Source: CBDUEF01 sp018063485 (GTDB taxonomy: Bacteria > Pseudomonadota > Alphaproteobacteria > Rhodobacterales > Rhodobacteraceae). Taken from it: a DNA stretch of 64,000 bases. The position numbers and the translations under genes were made by a program. The stretch covers positions 413,466 through 477,465 of the forward strand of contig JBAOID010000018.1 in the NCBI GenBank assembly GCA_037045435.1, written 5' to 3'. Shown one piece after another: positions 28,969 through 39,029 of this stretch (position 1 is the stretch's first letter; each line of letters begins with the position of its first letter). The notes under the pieces were generated by a model. The model made no database searches. It saw only the letters and a list, made by a program, of their open reading frames with translations, and was not told where the DNA came from.

Positions 28969-30839
28969 TACCCGGCTTTGCGCATGCCCAAAGCCCGCGC
29001 CCGTTTTTTCGGATCGGCATCGAACAATCCGGCCAGTTGCTCGGTCATCGCTCCGGCCAATTGATCGACATCGGTGATCGTCACCGCGCGCTGATAATAG
29101 CGCGTCACGTCATGGCCGATGCCAATCGCGATCAACTCCACCGCGCGCTTGCGTTCAACCATGGCGATCACATCGCGCAAGTGTTTTTCCAGAAAATTCG
29201 CGGGGTTGACCGAAAGGGTGCTGTCATCCACCGGCGCGCCATCAGAAATCACCATCAGAATGCGCCGCGCTTCGGGCCGTGCCATCATGCGCCGATGTGC
29301 CCATTCCAGCGCCTCGCCGTCGATGTTCTCCTTCAAGAGGCCCTCTTTCATCATCAGCCCCAGATTGGGCCGCACCCGCCGCCACGGCGCATCGGCCGAT
29401 TTATAGATGATGTGGCGCAAATCATTCAGCCGCCCTGGCTGTTGCGGGCGCCCTTCGGCCAACCACTTCTCGCGGCTCTGCCCGCCCTTCCAGGCGCGGG
29501 TGGTAAAGCCCAATATCTCCACCTTGACCGAACAGCGTTCCAGCGTGCGCGCCAGCACATCGGCGCAAATCGCAGCTATCGAGATCGGTCGCCCCCGCAT
29601 CGAGCCGGAATTGTCCAAAAGCAGCGTCACACAGGTATCGCGGAACTCGGTATCTTTCTCTTGCTTGAACGACAGCGGCGTCGTCGGATTGGCCACCACC
29701 CGCGCCAGTCGCCCCGCGTCCAGCGTGCCCTCTTCCAGATCAAACAACCACGAACGGTTCTGTTGCGCCTGAAGGCGGCGCTGCAACTTGTTGGCAAGAC
29801 GCGACACCGCGCCTTTCAACGGCTCAAGCTGCTGGTCAAGATAGGCGCGCAACCGTTCCAGTTCCGCAGGCTCGGCCAATTCCTCGGCGCGGATTTCCTC
29901 ATCGAAACTGGTGTTGTAAACGGCATAATTCGGGTCGGCATCGGAATAGGGCGCCGAAGGCGGCGGATCGAGCGGGGCCTCGCCCTCAGGCAGTTCGGCC
30001 TCGTCGCCCTGCTCCATCTCGGCAGAATCGTCCATCGTCACCTGGGCCTGGGACTGATCTTGCTGCTCATCCTGGGATTGCTCGGGCGAGCCTTCGCTTT
30101 CATCGGAGTCCTGCTCATCGCTGCCCTCGCTGTCGGGCGCGTCCTGATCCTCTTCGGCGCTGTCGCCTGCGTCATCCTCGTCCTGACGGTCGGGATCTTC
30201 GCCCAACTGATCGCCGTAGCCCAGATCGGAAATCACCTTGCGCGCCAGCCGGGCAAACGCCGCCTGATCGGCCAGAACGTGATCAAGGTTTTGCAGCGTC
30301 GCGGCGGCCTGGTCCTCGATGAACCCACGCCACAACTCCATGACATTGGCAGCCCCGCGCGGCAAGTCGCGTCCGGTGGCCAGATGGCGCACCAGATAAC
30401 CCGCCGCCACCGCCAAAGGCGCATCCTCGGCACGGGTGATCTGGGAATAGCCTTTGCGCTCGGCCTCGTGGTTGATCTTGGCGTCGATATTGCCTGCCGT
30501 GCCCGGCATGGCCCGCGCGCCCACCGCTTCGCAGCGGGCGGTCTCCATCGCCTCATAGATTTCGCGCGCAAGCGGCCCGGTTGGCGCATATTTCGCTGCC
30601 ATGCCCTCATCATGAAACTTGCGCCGCAGCGCAAAAGCATCTGCGGTGCCGCGCGCCAAGAGCACCTCATCGCGCGTCATCCGCCGCGACACTTGCGGCA
30701 ACCGGATGCCTTCCTTGTTCATCCCCGCCGGATCAACCGAATAGGTCACCGTCATATCCGGGTCATTGGCCATGGTTTTGGTGGCCTCAGCCAAGGCCTT
30801 CTTGAACGGATCAGCGGGGTTGTCATTTGGTTTGGTCAT
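28968..30839 (-). CDS. cobT: Aerobic cobaltochelatase subunit CobT
   Basis: 623 residues, a subunit of the CobNST complex that inserts Co2+ into hydrogenobyrinic diamide in B12 synthesis. The N-terminal part is helical, residues about 205-300 are strongly acidic, and a C-terminal VWA domain carries VTLLLDNSGSMRGRP (the metal site) and ILMVISDGAPVDDST. Lies just downstream of cobS. Confidence 0.96.
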   Translation of the reverse strand: MTKPNDNPADPFKKALAEATKTMANDPDMTVTYSVDPAGMNKEGIRLPQVSRRMTRDEVLLARGTADAFALRRKFHDEGMAAKYAPTGPLAREIYEAMETARCEAVGARAMPGTAGNIDAKINHEAERKGYSQITRAEDAPLAVAAGYLVRHLATGRDLPRGAANVMELWRGFIEDQAAATLQNLDHVLADQAAFARLARKVISDLGYGDQLGEDPDRQDEDDAGDSAEEDQDAPDSEGSDEQDSDESEGSPEQSQDEQQDQSQAQVTMDDSAEMEQGDEAELPEGEAPLDPPPSAPYSDADPNYAVYNTSFDEEIRAEELAEPAELERLRAYLDQQLEPLKGAVSRLANKLQRRLQAQQNRSWLFDLEEGTLDAGRLARVVANPTTPLSFKQEKDTEFRDTCVTLLLDNSGSMRGRPISIAAICADVLARTLERCSVKVEILGFTTRAWKGGQSREKWLAEGRPQQPGRLNDLRHIIYKSADAPWRRVRPNLGLMMKEGLLKENIDGEALEWAHRRMMARPEARRILMVISDGAPVDDSTLSVNPANFLEKHLRDVIAMVERKRAVELIAIGIGHDVTRYYQRAVTITDVDQLAGAMTEQLAGLFDADPKKRARALGMRKAG

Positions 30840-30903
30840 GATCCGGTCCGGTAGGGCGGGGGTTGCCGCGCCTTTTTGAGGGAGGGTCGGGGTAGCCCCC
30901 GAC

Positions 30904-31880
30904 CTACTTCATCGCCATGCTGGCCGCAAACTCTGGCAGTTCTTCGGCAAAGCAGCGTTGGTAGAATTCGGCCACCGTCTGACGCTCCAACTCATCGCAT
31001 TTGTTCAGGAAGGACAAACGGAAAGCATAGCCCACACTGCGGAATATCTCGGCGTTTTGCGGCCCAGTTCAGCACAGTGCGCGGGCGTCATCACGGTGGA
31101 CAGATCGCCGTTCATGAAGGCCGTGCGGGTCAGATCGGCCACTGTCACCATCTGCGAAATGGTCTTGCGGCCCTTTTCGGTGTTGTAATGCGGGCGTTTG
31201 GCCAGAACGATGGCGGCCTCGGCGTCGTGGGACAGGTAGTTCAGCGTGGCGACCAGTGACCAACGGTCCATCTGCGCCTGGTTGATCTGCTGGGTGCCGT
31301 GGTAAAGGCCGGTGGTGTCGCCCAGGCCAACGGTGTTGGCAGTGGCGAACAGCCGGAAGCAGGGATGCGGGGTGATGATCTCGTTCTGGTCCATCAGGGT
31401 CAGTTTGCCGTCATGTTCCAGCACGCGCTGGATGACGAACATCACATCGGGGCGGCCTGCGTCATATTCGTCGAACACAATCGCCACCGGATTGCGCAAA
31501 GCCCAAGGCAGAATGCCCTCGTGGAATTCGGTCACCTGCTTGCCATCGCGCAGCTTGATCGCATCCTTGCCGATCAGGTCGATCCGGCTGATATGGCTGT
31601 CAAGGTTGACCCGCACCGTCGGCCAGTTCAGCCGTGCGCCAACCTGTTCGATATGGGTCGATTTGCCGGTGCCGTGAAAGCCCTGAATCATCACCCGGCG
31701 GTTATAGGCATAGCCCGCCAGAATCGCCAAAGTGGTATCGGGATCAAACTTATAGGTCGGATCAATCACTGGCACCCGGTCGGTTGCCTCGGCAAAACCC
31801 TTTACCTTCATATCGGTATCAATACCGAACACATCACGAACCGAAATTTCCTCGGTGGGTTTCATCACTGTATCAGCCAT
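30904..31880 (-). pseudogene. cobS: Aerobic cobaltochelatase subunit CobS, two frameshifts near the 3' end
   Basis: AAA+ ATPase subunit of cobaltochelatase. Walker A is GFHGTGKST and Walker B IVFDEYDAGRPDVMF. The frame drifts after DLSTVMTPAH and would end LSVCPS. Removing one base from GGG at 31083-31085 and one from TTTT at 31055-31058 restores a standard tail (NAEIFRSVGYAFRLSFLNKC.. ELPEFAASMAMK) ending at TAG 30904-30906, about 323 residues in all. Both breaks are in homopolymers, so base-call error is likely and the gene is probably functional. The cobS-cobT gap is 64 bp. Confidence 0.92.
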
Positions 31881-32069
31881 TGCCCGTCGCCCATTCCAAA
31901 CTGGCGGGCCCTGCCCGCGATCCTGATCCGAGTTGTGAAGGATTCTGTCCGGGGCTGCAAGGGGAAGGCAGCCCGTTCACATCGCTTCGCTTTTTGGTGA
32001 GTGGCTGAAACTTGCCGCCCACGGGCTTCGTAGCTGGTGTATGATCCATGAAACCCAAAGGAGATCGCC

Positions 32070-32525
32070 ATGAACCGCCGCATCTTTCTTGCCTCCGGTG
32101 CCGCCATCGGCTTTGCCCGTCCGGGCCATGCCGAAACCTTCGAGATCAGCCTCAGCGATGCCGAATGGCAAAAGCGGCTGACCCCGGCGCAGTTCAAGGT
32201 TCTGCGTCAGGAAGACACCGAACCCTCAGGCTCCAGCCCGCTGAACAATGAGCATCGCAAAGGTACCTATGCCTGCGCCGGTTGCGATCTGCCGGTCTAC
32301 TCTTCGGATGCCAAATTCGAATCCGGCACCGGTTGGCCCTCGTTCTATCAGCCCTTGGCGAATGCCGTGGGCACCAAGGAAGACAACGGCCTGTTTTCCA
32401 CCCGTACCGAAGTGCATTGCCGCCGCTGCGGCGGGCATCTGGGCCATGTGTTCAACGATGGTCCAGAACCAACCGGCCTGCGCTATTGCATGAATGGTCT
32501 TGCACTGAAATTCACTGCAGCCTGA
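32070..32525 (+). CDS. msrB: Peptide-methionine (R)-S-oxide reductase with signal peptide
   Basis: 151 residues; reduces methionine-R-sulfoxide in damaged proteins. Zinc-binding pairs are YACAGCDLPVY and VHCRRCGGHLGHVF; the catalytic Cys is in LRYCMNGLAL. The N-terminus MNRRIFLASGAAIGFARPGHA looks like an export signal, with two arginines reminiscent of Tat, so the enzyme may act in the periplasm. AAAGGAG precedes the start. Confidence 0.95.
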   Translation: MNRRIFLASGAAIGFARPGHAETFEISLSDAEWQKRLTPAQFKVLRQEDTEPSGSSPLNNEHRKGTYACAGCDLPVYSSDAKFESGTGWPSFYQPLANAVGTKEDNGLFSTRTEVHCRRCGGHLGHVFNDGPEPTGLRYCMNGLALKFTAA

Positions 32526-32624
32526 CGCGCCGGATAGACAGAAACACCCCTGCACGCTAACCAAGGGCGGGCACTTTTTTCGCCCTTGGCAAGCACGGTC
32601 GGGCAAAGCCCGCAAGGCAGGGGC

Positions 32625-34280
32625 ATGACCCAACAGCGAAACGCAGCAATCTGGTACGCACAAGACGGCTATGATCCTGTGACCAAAGGCATCAATGGCC
32701 GCCGGGTTGCGGGCGATTCCTTTCTGCGCGGTTTTTTTCGCCATGCCGATGTTGATGAATTCGTCTTGCTGTCGAAAACCTCGATCGAGCTGGAACCGGT
32801 GCGCCAATTGGCGGCCGGTTTGCGCCCTGACCGCGCCGTTCGCGGCGCCTCGTTGATCCGCCCCACAGACATCGCGCCGCTCACAACACTGTTCTACCCC
32901 AGCCCCAATTACGCTGCCGAATGTTGGCGGCGCGGTCCTTATGGTCAGGCGGCCTGGGCAGTTTGCGGCATTACTCACACCACGTCGACAACGGCAGTGA
33001 TGCAGGGCATGTTTGATCTGCGCATGGCCCCGGTTGCGCCTTGGGATGCAGTGATTTGCACCTCCACGGCGGTGCAGGCCTCGGTCTTGCATCAGATGGC
33101 GCTGATCGACGATCACATTTCGGCGCAATTTGGCGCAACCGCGTCCAGCCGACCGCTGTTCCCGGTGATCCCCCTGGGTGTGCATTGCGCCGATTTCATC
33201 CCCGATCCAGCCGCTGGTGCCGCCCTGCGCGCCCGCCTTGGCGCAGGCCCCAACGATGTGATTTTCACCACCATCGCCCGCCTTACCCCGCATGAGAAAT
33301 TCGACCCGCTGCCGATCTATCTGGCAATGCAACGCGCACAAAGCACGCTCCCGGATCAAAAGCTGCACATCGTCTTTTGCGGTCAGTTCCGCGACGACCA
33401 TTCCCGCGCCGTCTTTACCCGCGGTGCTGCCACCCTGATGCCCGATGTCGGCTTTACCCTGCTGGATGGCGGCAATGCCGAGGATCGCAAAGCCGCCCTT
33501 TCTGGTGCGGATGTGTTCCTGTTTCTGATCGACAATATCCAGGAAACCTTCGGTCTTGCCCCGATCGAGGCGATGGCTGCGGGCCTTGCGCTGCTGGTCT
33601 CGGATTGGGACGGCATGAAAGACACCGTGACGCCCGATGTTGGCCTGCGCATTCCCACCCGCAGCTTGCCACCTGGCCATCTGGTGCCCGAGGCCCTGCG
33701 CTATCAGGGCGGCATTGACAGTTATGTACAATACTGCGCCACCACTTCGGCCTTGGTCGAGATTGACATGGAAGCCCTGACCAAAGCCATCGCAACCCTT
33801 GCCAAAGACCCCGATCTGCGGCGCAATATGGGCCGTGCCGGGCAGAAACGCGCGCGGGAACTGTATGATTGGTCGGTGATCATCCCTCGGATGCAGGATC
33901 TATGGCTCGAACAGGACGCAATGCGCGCCTATGGAATGCCACAGGCCCGCCGGTACAATGGCGCATCCTTGCCCATCGCGCCCTCGCCCACCGCCCTGTT
34001 CGCAAATTATCCCAGCGCGCAAACCCGCTTCGAAGGCGAAACCCTGTTCATTTCCGATCAGCCGCCCGATCTGGCAACCGTCCTGAGCACCCGCGATTAT
34101 CCCGCTTTGCGCCGCATGTTCGCCGATGCCAAACAGATTGCCGCAGTTTTGACAGTGGCCCAGACATCCGGCCCTATCGGCACCACCGTGCCAGCGCTGA
34201 TCACCGCCACCGCCCTGTCGCGTTCAACCGTCGAGCGCGTGCTGATCTGGTTGCTGAAATACGGCTTCCTGCGCCGCTGA
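32625..34280 (+). CDS. Glycosyltransferase (GT4-like) with C-terminal winged-helix-like tail
   Basis: 551 residues from the ATG behind AGGGGC; an upstream in-frame Met at 32586 is less likely. Residues about 200-440 form a GT-B domain of the glycosyltransferase 1/4 type: IFTTIARLTPHEKFDPL, DVGFTLLDGGNAEDRKAAL, and ETFGLAPIEAMAAGLALL, the EX7E sugar-nucleotide motif. The last 65 residues, including ALITATALSRSTVERVLIWL and LKYGFLRR, resemble a winged-helix module and are not part of the catalytic fold. Acceptor and sugar unknown; cell-envelope polysaccharide is the usual context. Confidence 0.83.
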   Translation: MTQQRNAAIWYAQDGYDPVTKGINGRRVAGDSFLRGFFRHADVDEFVLLSKTSIELEPVRQLAAGLRPDRAVRGASLIRPTDIAPLTTLFYPSPNYAAECWRRGPYGQAAWAVCGITHTTSTTAVMQGMFDLRMAPVAPWDAVICTSTAVQASVLHQMALIDDHISAQFGATASSRPLFPVIPLGVHCADFIPDPAAGAALRARLGAGPNDVIFTTIARLTPHEKFDPLPIYLAMQRAQSTLPDQKLHIVFCGQFRDDHSRAVFTRGAATLMPDVGFTLLDGGNAEDRKAALSGADVFLFLIDNIQETFGLAPIEAMAAGLALLVSDWDGMKDTVTPDVGLRIPTRSLPPGHLVPEALRYQGGIDSYVQYCATTSALVEIDMEALTKAIATLAKDPDLRRNMGRAGQKRARELYDWSVIIPRMQDLWLEQDAMRAYGMPQARRYNGASLPIAPSPTALFANYPSAQTRFEGETLFISDQPPDLATVLSTRDYPALRRMFADAKQIAAVLTVAQTSGPIGTTVPALITATALSRSTVERVLIWLLKYGFLRR

Positions 34281-34287
34281 TACGAAA

Positions 34288-34314
34288 GCGGCCCGACATC
34301 CAATGTCGGGCCGC
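34288..34314. terminator. Bidirectional terminator between glycosyltransferase and livJ
   Basis: Perfect 12-bp stem GCGGCCCGACAT / ATGTCGGGCCGC with a 3-nt loop, between converging genes that end at 34280 and 34342. No long T-run on either side. Confidence 0.75.
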
Positions 34315-34341
34315 ACGTTGATCCAATGGATCAATCAGGGA

Positions 34342-35442
34342 TTACTGGGCAACGTAGTCGTATTTGCCAGCTTTCCATTCATACATGATATAACCGGGCA
34401 GCGTGACGTCACCCACATCATTGAACTTCAGATCGCCAAGAACGGTCTTGAAATCGCCTTCGTTCAGCTTGGCCACAACCGGGTCAAAATCAGTGCTGCC
34501 GGCAGCGGTGACTGCGTCAGTATAGATCTGGATCGCGGCATAGGTGTAAAGCGCATAGCCCTCGGCGGTTTTGCCAGCGGCCAGCAACGCGTCAACGACC
34601 GGCTTTGCATCGGGGTTGCGGCGCGGATCGGGCGAGAAAGTCATCAGCGTGCCTTCGCCAGCATCGCCAGTGATTGCCCAATACTCATCGGTCACCAGAG
34701 CGTCACCCGACATCAGGATCGTGGTCATCCCCTGCTCTTTCATCTGGCGCTTCATCAGACCGGCTTCGGTGTGATAGCCGCCGACATAAAGCACGTCGAT
34801 GCCCTCTTGCTTGGCCTTCGAGACCAGAGCGGTATAGTCCTTTTCACCAGCGGTGTAGGATTCAACCAGCGCAGGCTTGCCGCCCAGTTTTTCGTATTTC
34901 GCCTGGGTGGCATCGGCCAGACCCTTGCCATAGGCGGTCTTGTCGTTGACGAAACCGATCTTCTTGTCGCCGAAATGGTCCATCAGATACTGACCTGCCA
35001 CTTCGCCTTGCTGATCGTCACGGCCGCAAACGCGGAAAATGCCGGGGCCGGGGCGCTCATCAGTATAGGTCGGGTTGGTCGAAGCCGGTGAAATCTCGAT
35101 GATCCCCTCATCGGCATAAACGGCCGAAGCCGGGATCGAGGAACCCGAGCAGAAGTGACCGGCCACGAATTTCACGCCAGAACCGGCGAATTGGTTGGCA
35201 ACGGCAACGGCCTGCTTGGGATCGCAAGCGTCATCGCCAACGACCAGCTTCAGCATCTCGCCATTCACGCCGCCTTTGGCGTTGATGTCTGCCACAGCCT
35301 GCTCGGCACCGGCTTTCATCTGCTCGCCGAACGAGGCGTATTGGCCTGTCATCGGGCCAGCGACAGCGATGGAGATATCGGCAGCTGCGGGTGCAGCGGC
35401 GAACAAGCCCATGGCTGCGGTGGTCATTAGAATTTTCTTCAT
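34342..35442 (-). CDS. livJ: Branched-chain amino acid ABC transporter substrate-binding protein
   Basis: 366 residues. Signal peptide MKKILMTTAAMGLFAAAPAAA, then the periplasmic-binding type 1 fold: ISIAVAGPMTGQYASFGEQM, GVKFVAGHFCSGSSIPAS, YGKGLADATQAKYEKLGG and DVLYVGGYHTEAGLMKRQM. It delivers leucine, isoleucine, valine or related amino acids to LivHMGF. It is the last gene of the minus-strand liv operon, 153 bp after the DUF6867 gene, perhaps with its own promoter. Confidence 0.95.
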   Translation of the reverse strand: MKKILMTTAAMGLFAAAPAAADISIAVAGPMTGQYASFGEQMKAGAEQAVADINAKGGVNGEMLKLVVGDDACDPKQAVAVANQFAGSGVKFVAGHFCSGSSIPASAVYADEGIIEISPASTNPTYTDERPGPGIFRVCGRDDQQGEVAGQYLMDHFGDKKIGFVNDKTAYGKGLADATQAKYEKLGGKPALVESYTAGEKDYTALVSKAKQEGIDVLYVGGYHTEAGLMKRQMKEQGMTTILMSGDALVTDEYWAITGDAGEGTLMTFSPDPRRNPDAKPVVDALLAAGKTAEGYALYTYAAIQIYTDAVTAAGSTDFDPVVAKLNEGDFKTVLGDLKFNDVGDVTLPGYIMYEWKAGKYDYVAQ

Positions 35443-35595
35443 GTCGACTCCCTTGGTACACCTGTGATTTGAATTGCCGGTCCGTGGTGCCTGCGGTCCC
35501 GGCTAAATCCGGGTGGCGGGCAATTGCTCCACCTCCCTTCAAACGATTCCCATACTGACGCCGAAAGATGCGGCGTCAAGTCCAGAGCCTTTCCC

Positions 35596-35949
35596 TTAGC
35601 GCGACTTGGCGCGCCATCCGATCAGCCCTGCCGCGCCGACCTCAAAGCCATATTGCGCCACCATTTGCTGCGCCCGCGTCATACGGTAGCCCAACCAGGC
35701 AATTGCCAGAATGACGACCAGATCAACCAGATAGTAATGCAGTGACAGCAAGGTGCCATTGAACAGCGCATAGTGGATAAAACGGCAGGCCGCAGCCAGC
35801 AACAGCATATAGGCCGCAAGTTTCCAGATCGGATCCCAGGACCGCGCCATTGCCCGCCCACTCATGAAGGCAGACCCACCAGCCAGTGCCACGGTCACAA
35901 GCAGAAAGGCACCAAAGGTTTCTTCCGAAATCAGTGACAGAACGTTCAT
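35596..35949 (-). CDS. DUF6867 family small membrane protein of the liv operon
   Basis: 117 residues from MNVLSLISEETFGAFLLVTV; the frame runs upstream to 36000 but this Met follows a ribosome-site-like GGGGATGAAA. Three to four hydrophobic helices (GAFLLVTVALAGGSAFM, LAAYMLLLAAACRFIHYALF, YYLVDLVVILAIAWLGY). I recognise it as the small membrane protein regularly placed after livF in alphaproteobacterial liv operons. Function unknown. Confidence 0.8.
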   Translation of the reverse strand: MNVLSLISEETFGAFLLVTVALAGGSAFMSGRAMARSWDPIWKLAAYMLLLAAACRFIHYALFNGTLLSLHYYLVDLVVILAIAWLGYRMTRAQQMVAQYGFEVGAAGLIGWRAKSR

Positions 35950-35962
35950 GTTTTCATCCCCT

Positions 35963-36688
35963 TCAATGCGAGCCACCTTCCAGATAGGCCGCTCGCACAT
36001 CCTCGCGGCCCAGCAATTCGGCCCCGGTTCCGGCCATGGTGATCTTGCCGTTCACCATCACATAGCCGCGATGCGCCAGTTTCAAGGCGTGGAAAGCATT
36101 CTGTTCCACCAGAAACACCGTCAAGCCTTCGTTGCGATTCAATTCCTTGATCGCCTCGAAAATCTGCTTCACGATCAAAGGCGCAAGGCCCAGGGACGGC
36201 TCGTCCAGCAGCAACAGCTTCGGGCGGCTCATCAGGGCGCGGGCAATCGCCAGCATCTGCTGCTCGCCCCCAGACAGTGTGCCACCGCGTTGGGCGCGGC
36301 GTTCCTTCAGCCGAGGGAACAAGTCAAACATCTTGCGCAGATCGTCCTCGAAGAACTCGGGTGCCACCAGCGAGGCCCCCATTTGCAGATTCTCCATCAC
36401 CGTCATCGCCGGGAAAATCCTCCGCCCTTCGGGTGACTGGGCAATTCCCATCCGCATGATCTCATGCGTCGGGCGCGAGGTGATGTCTTGCCCGTCATAA
36501 ATGATCTGCCCTTGCCGCGGATGCGGGCTGCCGCAGATGGTCATCATCAGCGTCGACTTCCCGGCGCCATTGGCACCGATCATCGTCACGATCTCGCCGC
36601 GATTCACGTCAATATCAACGCCACGCAGGGCGACGATCTTGCCGTAATAGGTGTGGATGTCGCGGGCCGTCAGCAATGAATCGCTCAT
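35963..36688 (-). CDS. livF: Branched-chain amino acid ABC transporter ATPase LivF
   Basis: 241 residues. Walker A GANGAGKST, Q-loop region SPEGRRIFPAMTVMENL, signature LSGGEQQMLAIARALM, Walker B LLLLDEPSLGLAP and switch His in FLVEQNAFHAL. Provides energy for the liv importer together with LivG, whose stop overlaps its start by 4 bp. Confidence 0.96.
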   Translation of the reverse strand: MSDSLLTARDIHTYYGKIVALRGVDIDVNRGEIVTMIGANGAGKSTLMMTICGSPHPRQGQIIYDGQDITSRPTHEIMRMGIAQSPEGRRIFPAMTVMENLQMGASLVAPEFFEDDLRKMFDLFPRLKERRAQRGGTLSGGEQQMLAIARALMSRPKLLLLDEPSLGLAPLIVKQIFEAIKELNRNEGLTVFLVEQNAFHALKLAHRGYVMVNGKITMAGTGAELLGREDVRAAYLEGGSH

Positions 36689-37656
36689 TTCATGGCCTCC
36701 TTCCTGGCCTTGATCGCCTCAAGGTCGGCCTTCACTTCCGGCACATCCAGATCCGCTTCATCATCAACCCCAAGATAGGCCGCAATCACCTTCGGATCGG
36801 CTTTCACCGCCGCTGGCGCGCCGTCCGATATCTTGACCCCATAATCCAGAACCACCACGTGATCCGAAATTTCCATGACCACGCCCATATCATGCTCGAT
36901 CAGCAAGATTGAGGTGTCCTGGGTGTCGCGTATCCAACGCAGCAATGCATTCAGATCGGCCGACTCCCTTGGGTTCAACCCCGCAGCCGGCTCGTCCAGA
37001 CACAGAACCTTTGGCCCGGTGCACATGGCGCGCGCAATCTCAAGGCGGCGCTGATCGCCGTAAGGCAGATCGCCCGCAGGGTCATCGGCCCGGTCGATCA
37101 ATCCGATCTTTTCCAGCCAATAAGCTGCCTTTTCTATCGACGCCTTTTCAGCCTTGCGAAAGGAGGGCAGGCCAAAAATCCCCGCCAGCGAAAAACCCGA
37201 GGCCCGCATCAGCGGCGCATGTTGTGCCACCAACAGGTTTTCGAGCAGCGTCATGCCGCTGAACAACCGGATATTCTGGAAGGTCCGTGCCACCTTGGCG
37301 GTTTGACTGATTTCGTGGTCGGGCATCCGCTCCAGCAGATAGACCCCCCCCGCCGCCGACTGCTTCCACTTCATGCCGGCCTGCGTCGCTTCTCCAACCG
37401 CTTCGGATTGCGCCCCAATGCCATGACGCATCACAATCCGTCCCTCGGTCGGTTTGTAAAAACCCGTCACACAGTTGAAAACCGTGGTTTTGCCCGCACC
37501 ATTCGGCCCGATCAGCGCGGTAATATCGCCGCGCCCAACTTCGAAGGATAGATCGTTGATGGCAACGATGCCGCCAAAGCGCATCGTCAGATGTTCCACT
37601 GTCAGCACAGGATCGCTTTTCCAGCGGGCAGTGTTCATTGCTTCAGCCATGCTCAA
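36685..37656 (-). CDS. livG: Branched-chain amino acid ABC transporter ATPase LivG
   Basis: 323 residues. Walker A LIGPNGAGKTTVFN, signature region LPYGDQRRLEIARAM, Walker B VLCLDEPAAGLNP, switch ILLIEHDMGVVM. A longer-than-usual insert between Walker A and signature (around GIGAQSEAVGEATQAGMKWK) and a charged C-terminal tail (DVPEVKADLEAIKARKEAMK) are typical of the Rhodobacterales versions. Overlaps livM and livF by 4 bp at either end. Confidence 0.95.
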   Translation of the reverse strand: MSMAEAMNTARWKSDPVLTVEHLTMRFGGIVAINDLSFEVGRGDITALIGPNGAGKTTVFNCVTGFYKPTEGRIVMRHGIGAQSEAVGEATQAGMKWKQSAAGGVYLLERMPDHEISQTAKVARTFQNIRLFSGMTLLENLLVAQHAPLMRASGFSLAGIFGLPSFRKAEKASIEKAAYWLEKIGLIDRADDPAGDLPYGDQRRLEIARAMCTGPKVLCLDEPAAGLNPRESADLNALLRWIRDTQDTSILLIEHDMGVVMEISDHVVVLDYGVKISDGAPAAVKADPKVIAAYLGVDDEADLDVPEVKADLEAIKARKEAMK

Positions 37657-39029
37657 TGCCCCTCGCCTTGCGAGACCATGTCAGAGCTGATCCGCTTCTT
37701 TTCCTTCAAGGTCGCTGAGGGTTCGCGCGTCGACACCAACCCACGCGGTTTCCAAACCATGATCACCACCATGGCCAAGCCAAAGATCAACATGCGGTAT
37801 TGCGACGGATCGAAATCGGCACCAAAAATCGACTTGGTGAATTCAAGATTGCGCAACATCTCGATGCCACCAATCATGACCACTGAAGCCACCACAATCC
37901 CGATCTGCGAACCAAGACCACCCAGAACCACAATCGCAAGAATGATCGCCGATTCAAGGAATGAGAAACTCTCAGGTGAGACGAAACCCTGCCGTGTGGC
38001 AAAGAACGATCCGGCAAAACCCGCAAACATTGCGCCGGTCGCAAAGGCGCTCAGCTTGGTGTTGCGGGTATTGATGCCCAGGGACCGGCAAGCAATCTCA
38101 TCTTCACGCAGCGCCTCCCAGGCCCGGCCAATCGGCAACCGACGCATCCGCATGGTCACAAAATTCGTCAACAACGCCAGGCCCAGGATGATGTAATAGA
38201 GAAAGATGAACCGCTGGATCGGATTATATTCAATTCCGAACACATCGCCAAAGGTGCCAGGGCCGCGTCCAATCTCCAACCCAAAGAACGTCGGCTTCGG
38301 AATTCCGGAAATCCCGTTCGGCCCATTGGTGAAATCATACCAGTTCAGCAAGACCACACGGATGATTTCCCCAAATGCCAGCGTCACGATGGCCAGATAA
38401 TCGCCCCGCAACCGCAGCACCGGAAAACCCAGAGTGATCCCCCAAGCCGCCGCCAACAGCCCCGCCAAAGGCAGTGCCGTCCAGAAACCAAAGCCAAAGT
38501 AATGCGCCAAAAGCGCAAAGGAATAGGCCCCCACCGCGTAAAACGCGACATAGCCAAGGTCAAGCAACCCTGCCAGACCCACAACGATGTTCAGCCCCCA
38601 GCCCAGCATGATATAGGTCATGATCAGGATCGACAGGTCGATATATTGCCGCGCCTGCCCAGGAATGACCGTGGTGAAAACGAAAGGCAGCACCAGCGCA
38701 AGCGCCAGAAGCCCCCATTTCACCATGGCCCCGCTGGAACGAGCTTCCTGCGCCACAGCCGTGGCACTGCGCTTGGCCTTGCCACCGGTGGCATCCCTGC
38801 GGCTGAACACAAACAGAGTCATCGCCAGACGCACACCAAACACCACTGCGATCGAAATCAGCCATGCCGCCCAGCGCGTTGTGAACACCAAGCCACCCGG
38901 CGCAATATCCGTGCGGATGCCGATGAAGAAAAAGCCCAGCAGACCAGCCAACCCGGCGGCTATCGCCGCATCCATCAGCGCGCTCTGCATCGGGCTGCGT
39001 TTCTTTGAAAAATCCACGTTGGCCCCCAT
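37653..39029 (-). CDS. livM: Branched-chain amino acid ABC transporter permease LivM
   Basis: 458 residues, an integral membrane permease with an N-terminal extension of two helices before the conserved part. LivM landmarks: LGWGLNIVVGLAGLLDLGYV, GITLGFPVLRLRGDYLAIVT and LAFGEIIRVVLLNWYDFTNG, then the EAA-like loop GRAWEALREDEIACRSLGIN. Its start overlaps the livH stop by one base. Confidence 0.95.
   Translation of the reverse strand: MGANVDFSKKRSPMQSALMDAAIAAGLAGLLGFFFIGIRTDIAPGGLVFTTRWAAWLISIAVVFGVRLAMTLFVFSRRDATGGKAKRSATAVAQEARSSGAMVKWGLLALALVLPFVFTTVIPGQARQYIDLSILIMTYIMLGWGLNIVVGLAGLLDLGYVAFYAVGAYSFALLAHYFGFGFWTALPLAGLLAAAWGITLGFPVLRLRGDYLAIVTLAFGEIIRVVLLNWYDFTNGPNGISGIPKPTFFGLEIGRGPGTFGDVFGIEYNPIQRFIFLYYIILGLALLTNFVTMRMRRLPIGRAWEALREDEIACRSLGINTRNTKLSAFATGAMFAGFAGSFFATRQGFVSPESFSFLESAIILAIVVLGGLGSQIGIVVASVVMIGGIEMLRNLEFTKSIFGADFDPSQYRMLIFGLAMVVIMVWKPRGLVSTREPSATLKEKKRISSDMVSQGEGH

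Noticed and set aside
29037..30854. A 605-codon open frame on the plus strand opposite cobT
   Set aside because: Antisense shadow; low-complexity Arg/Gly/Leu composition where CobT has its acidic region.
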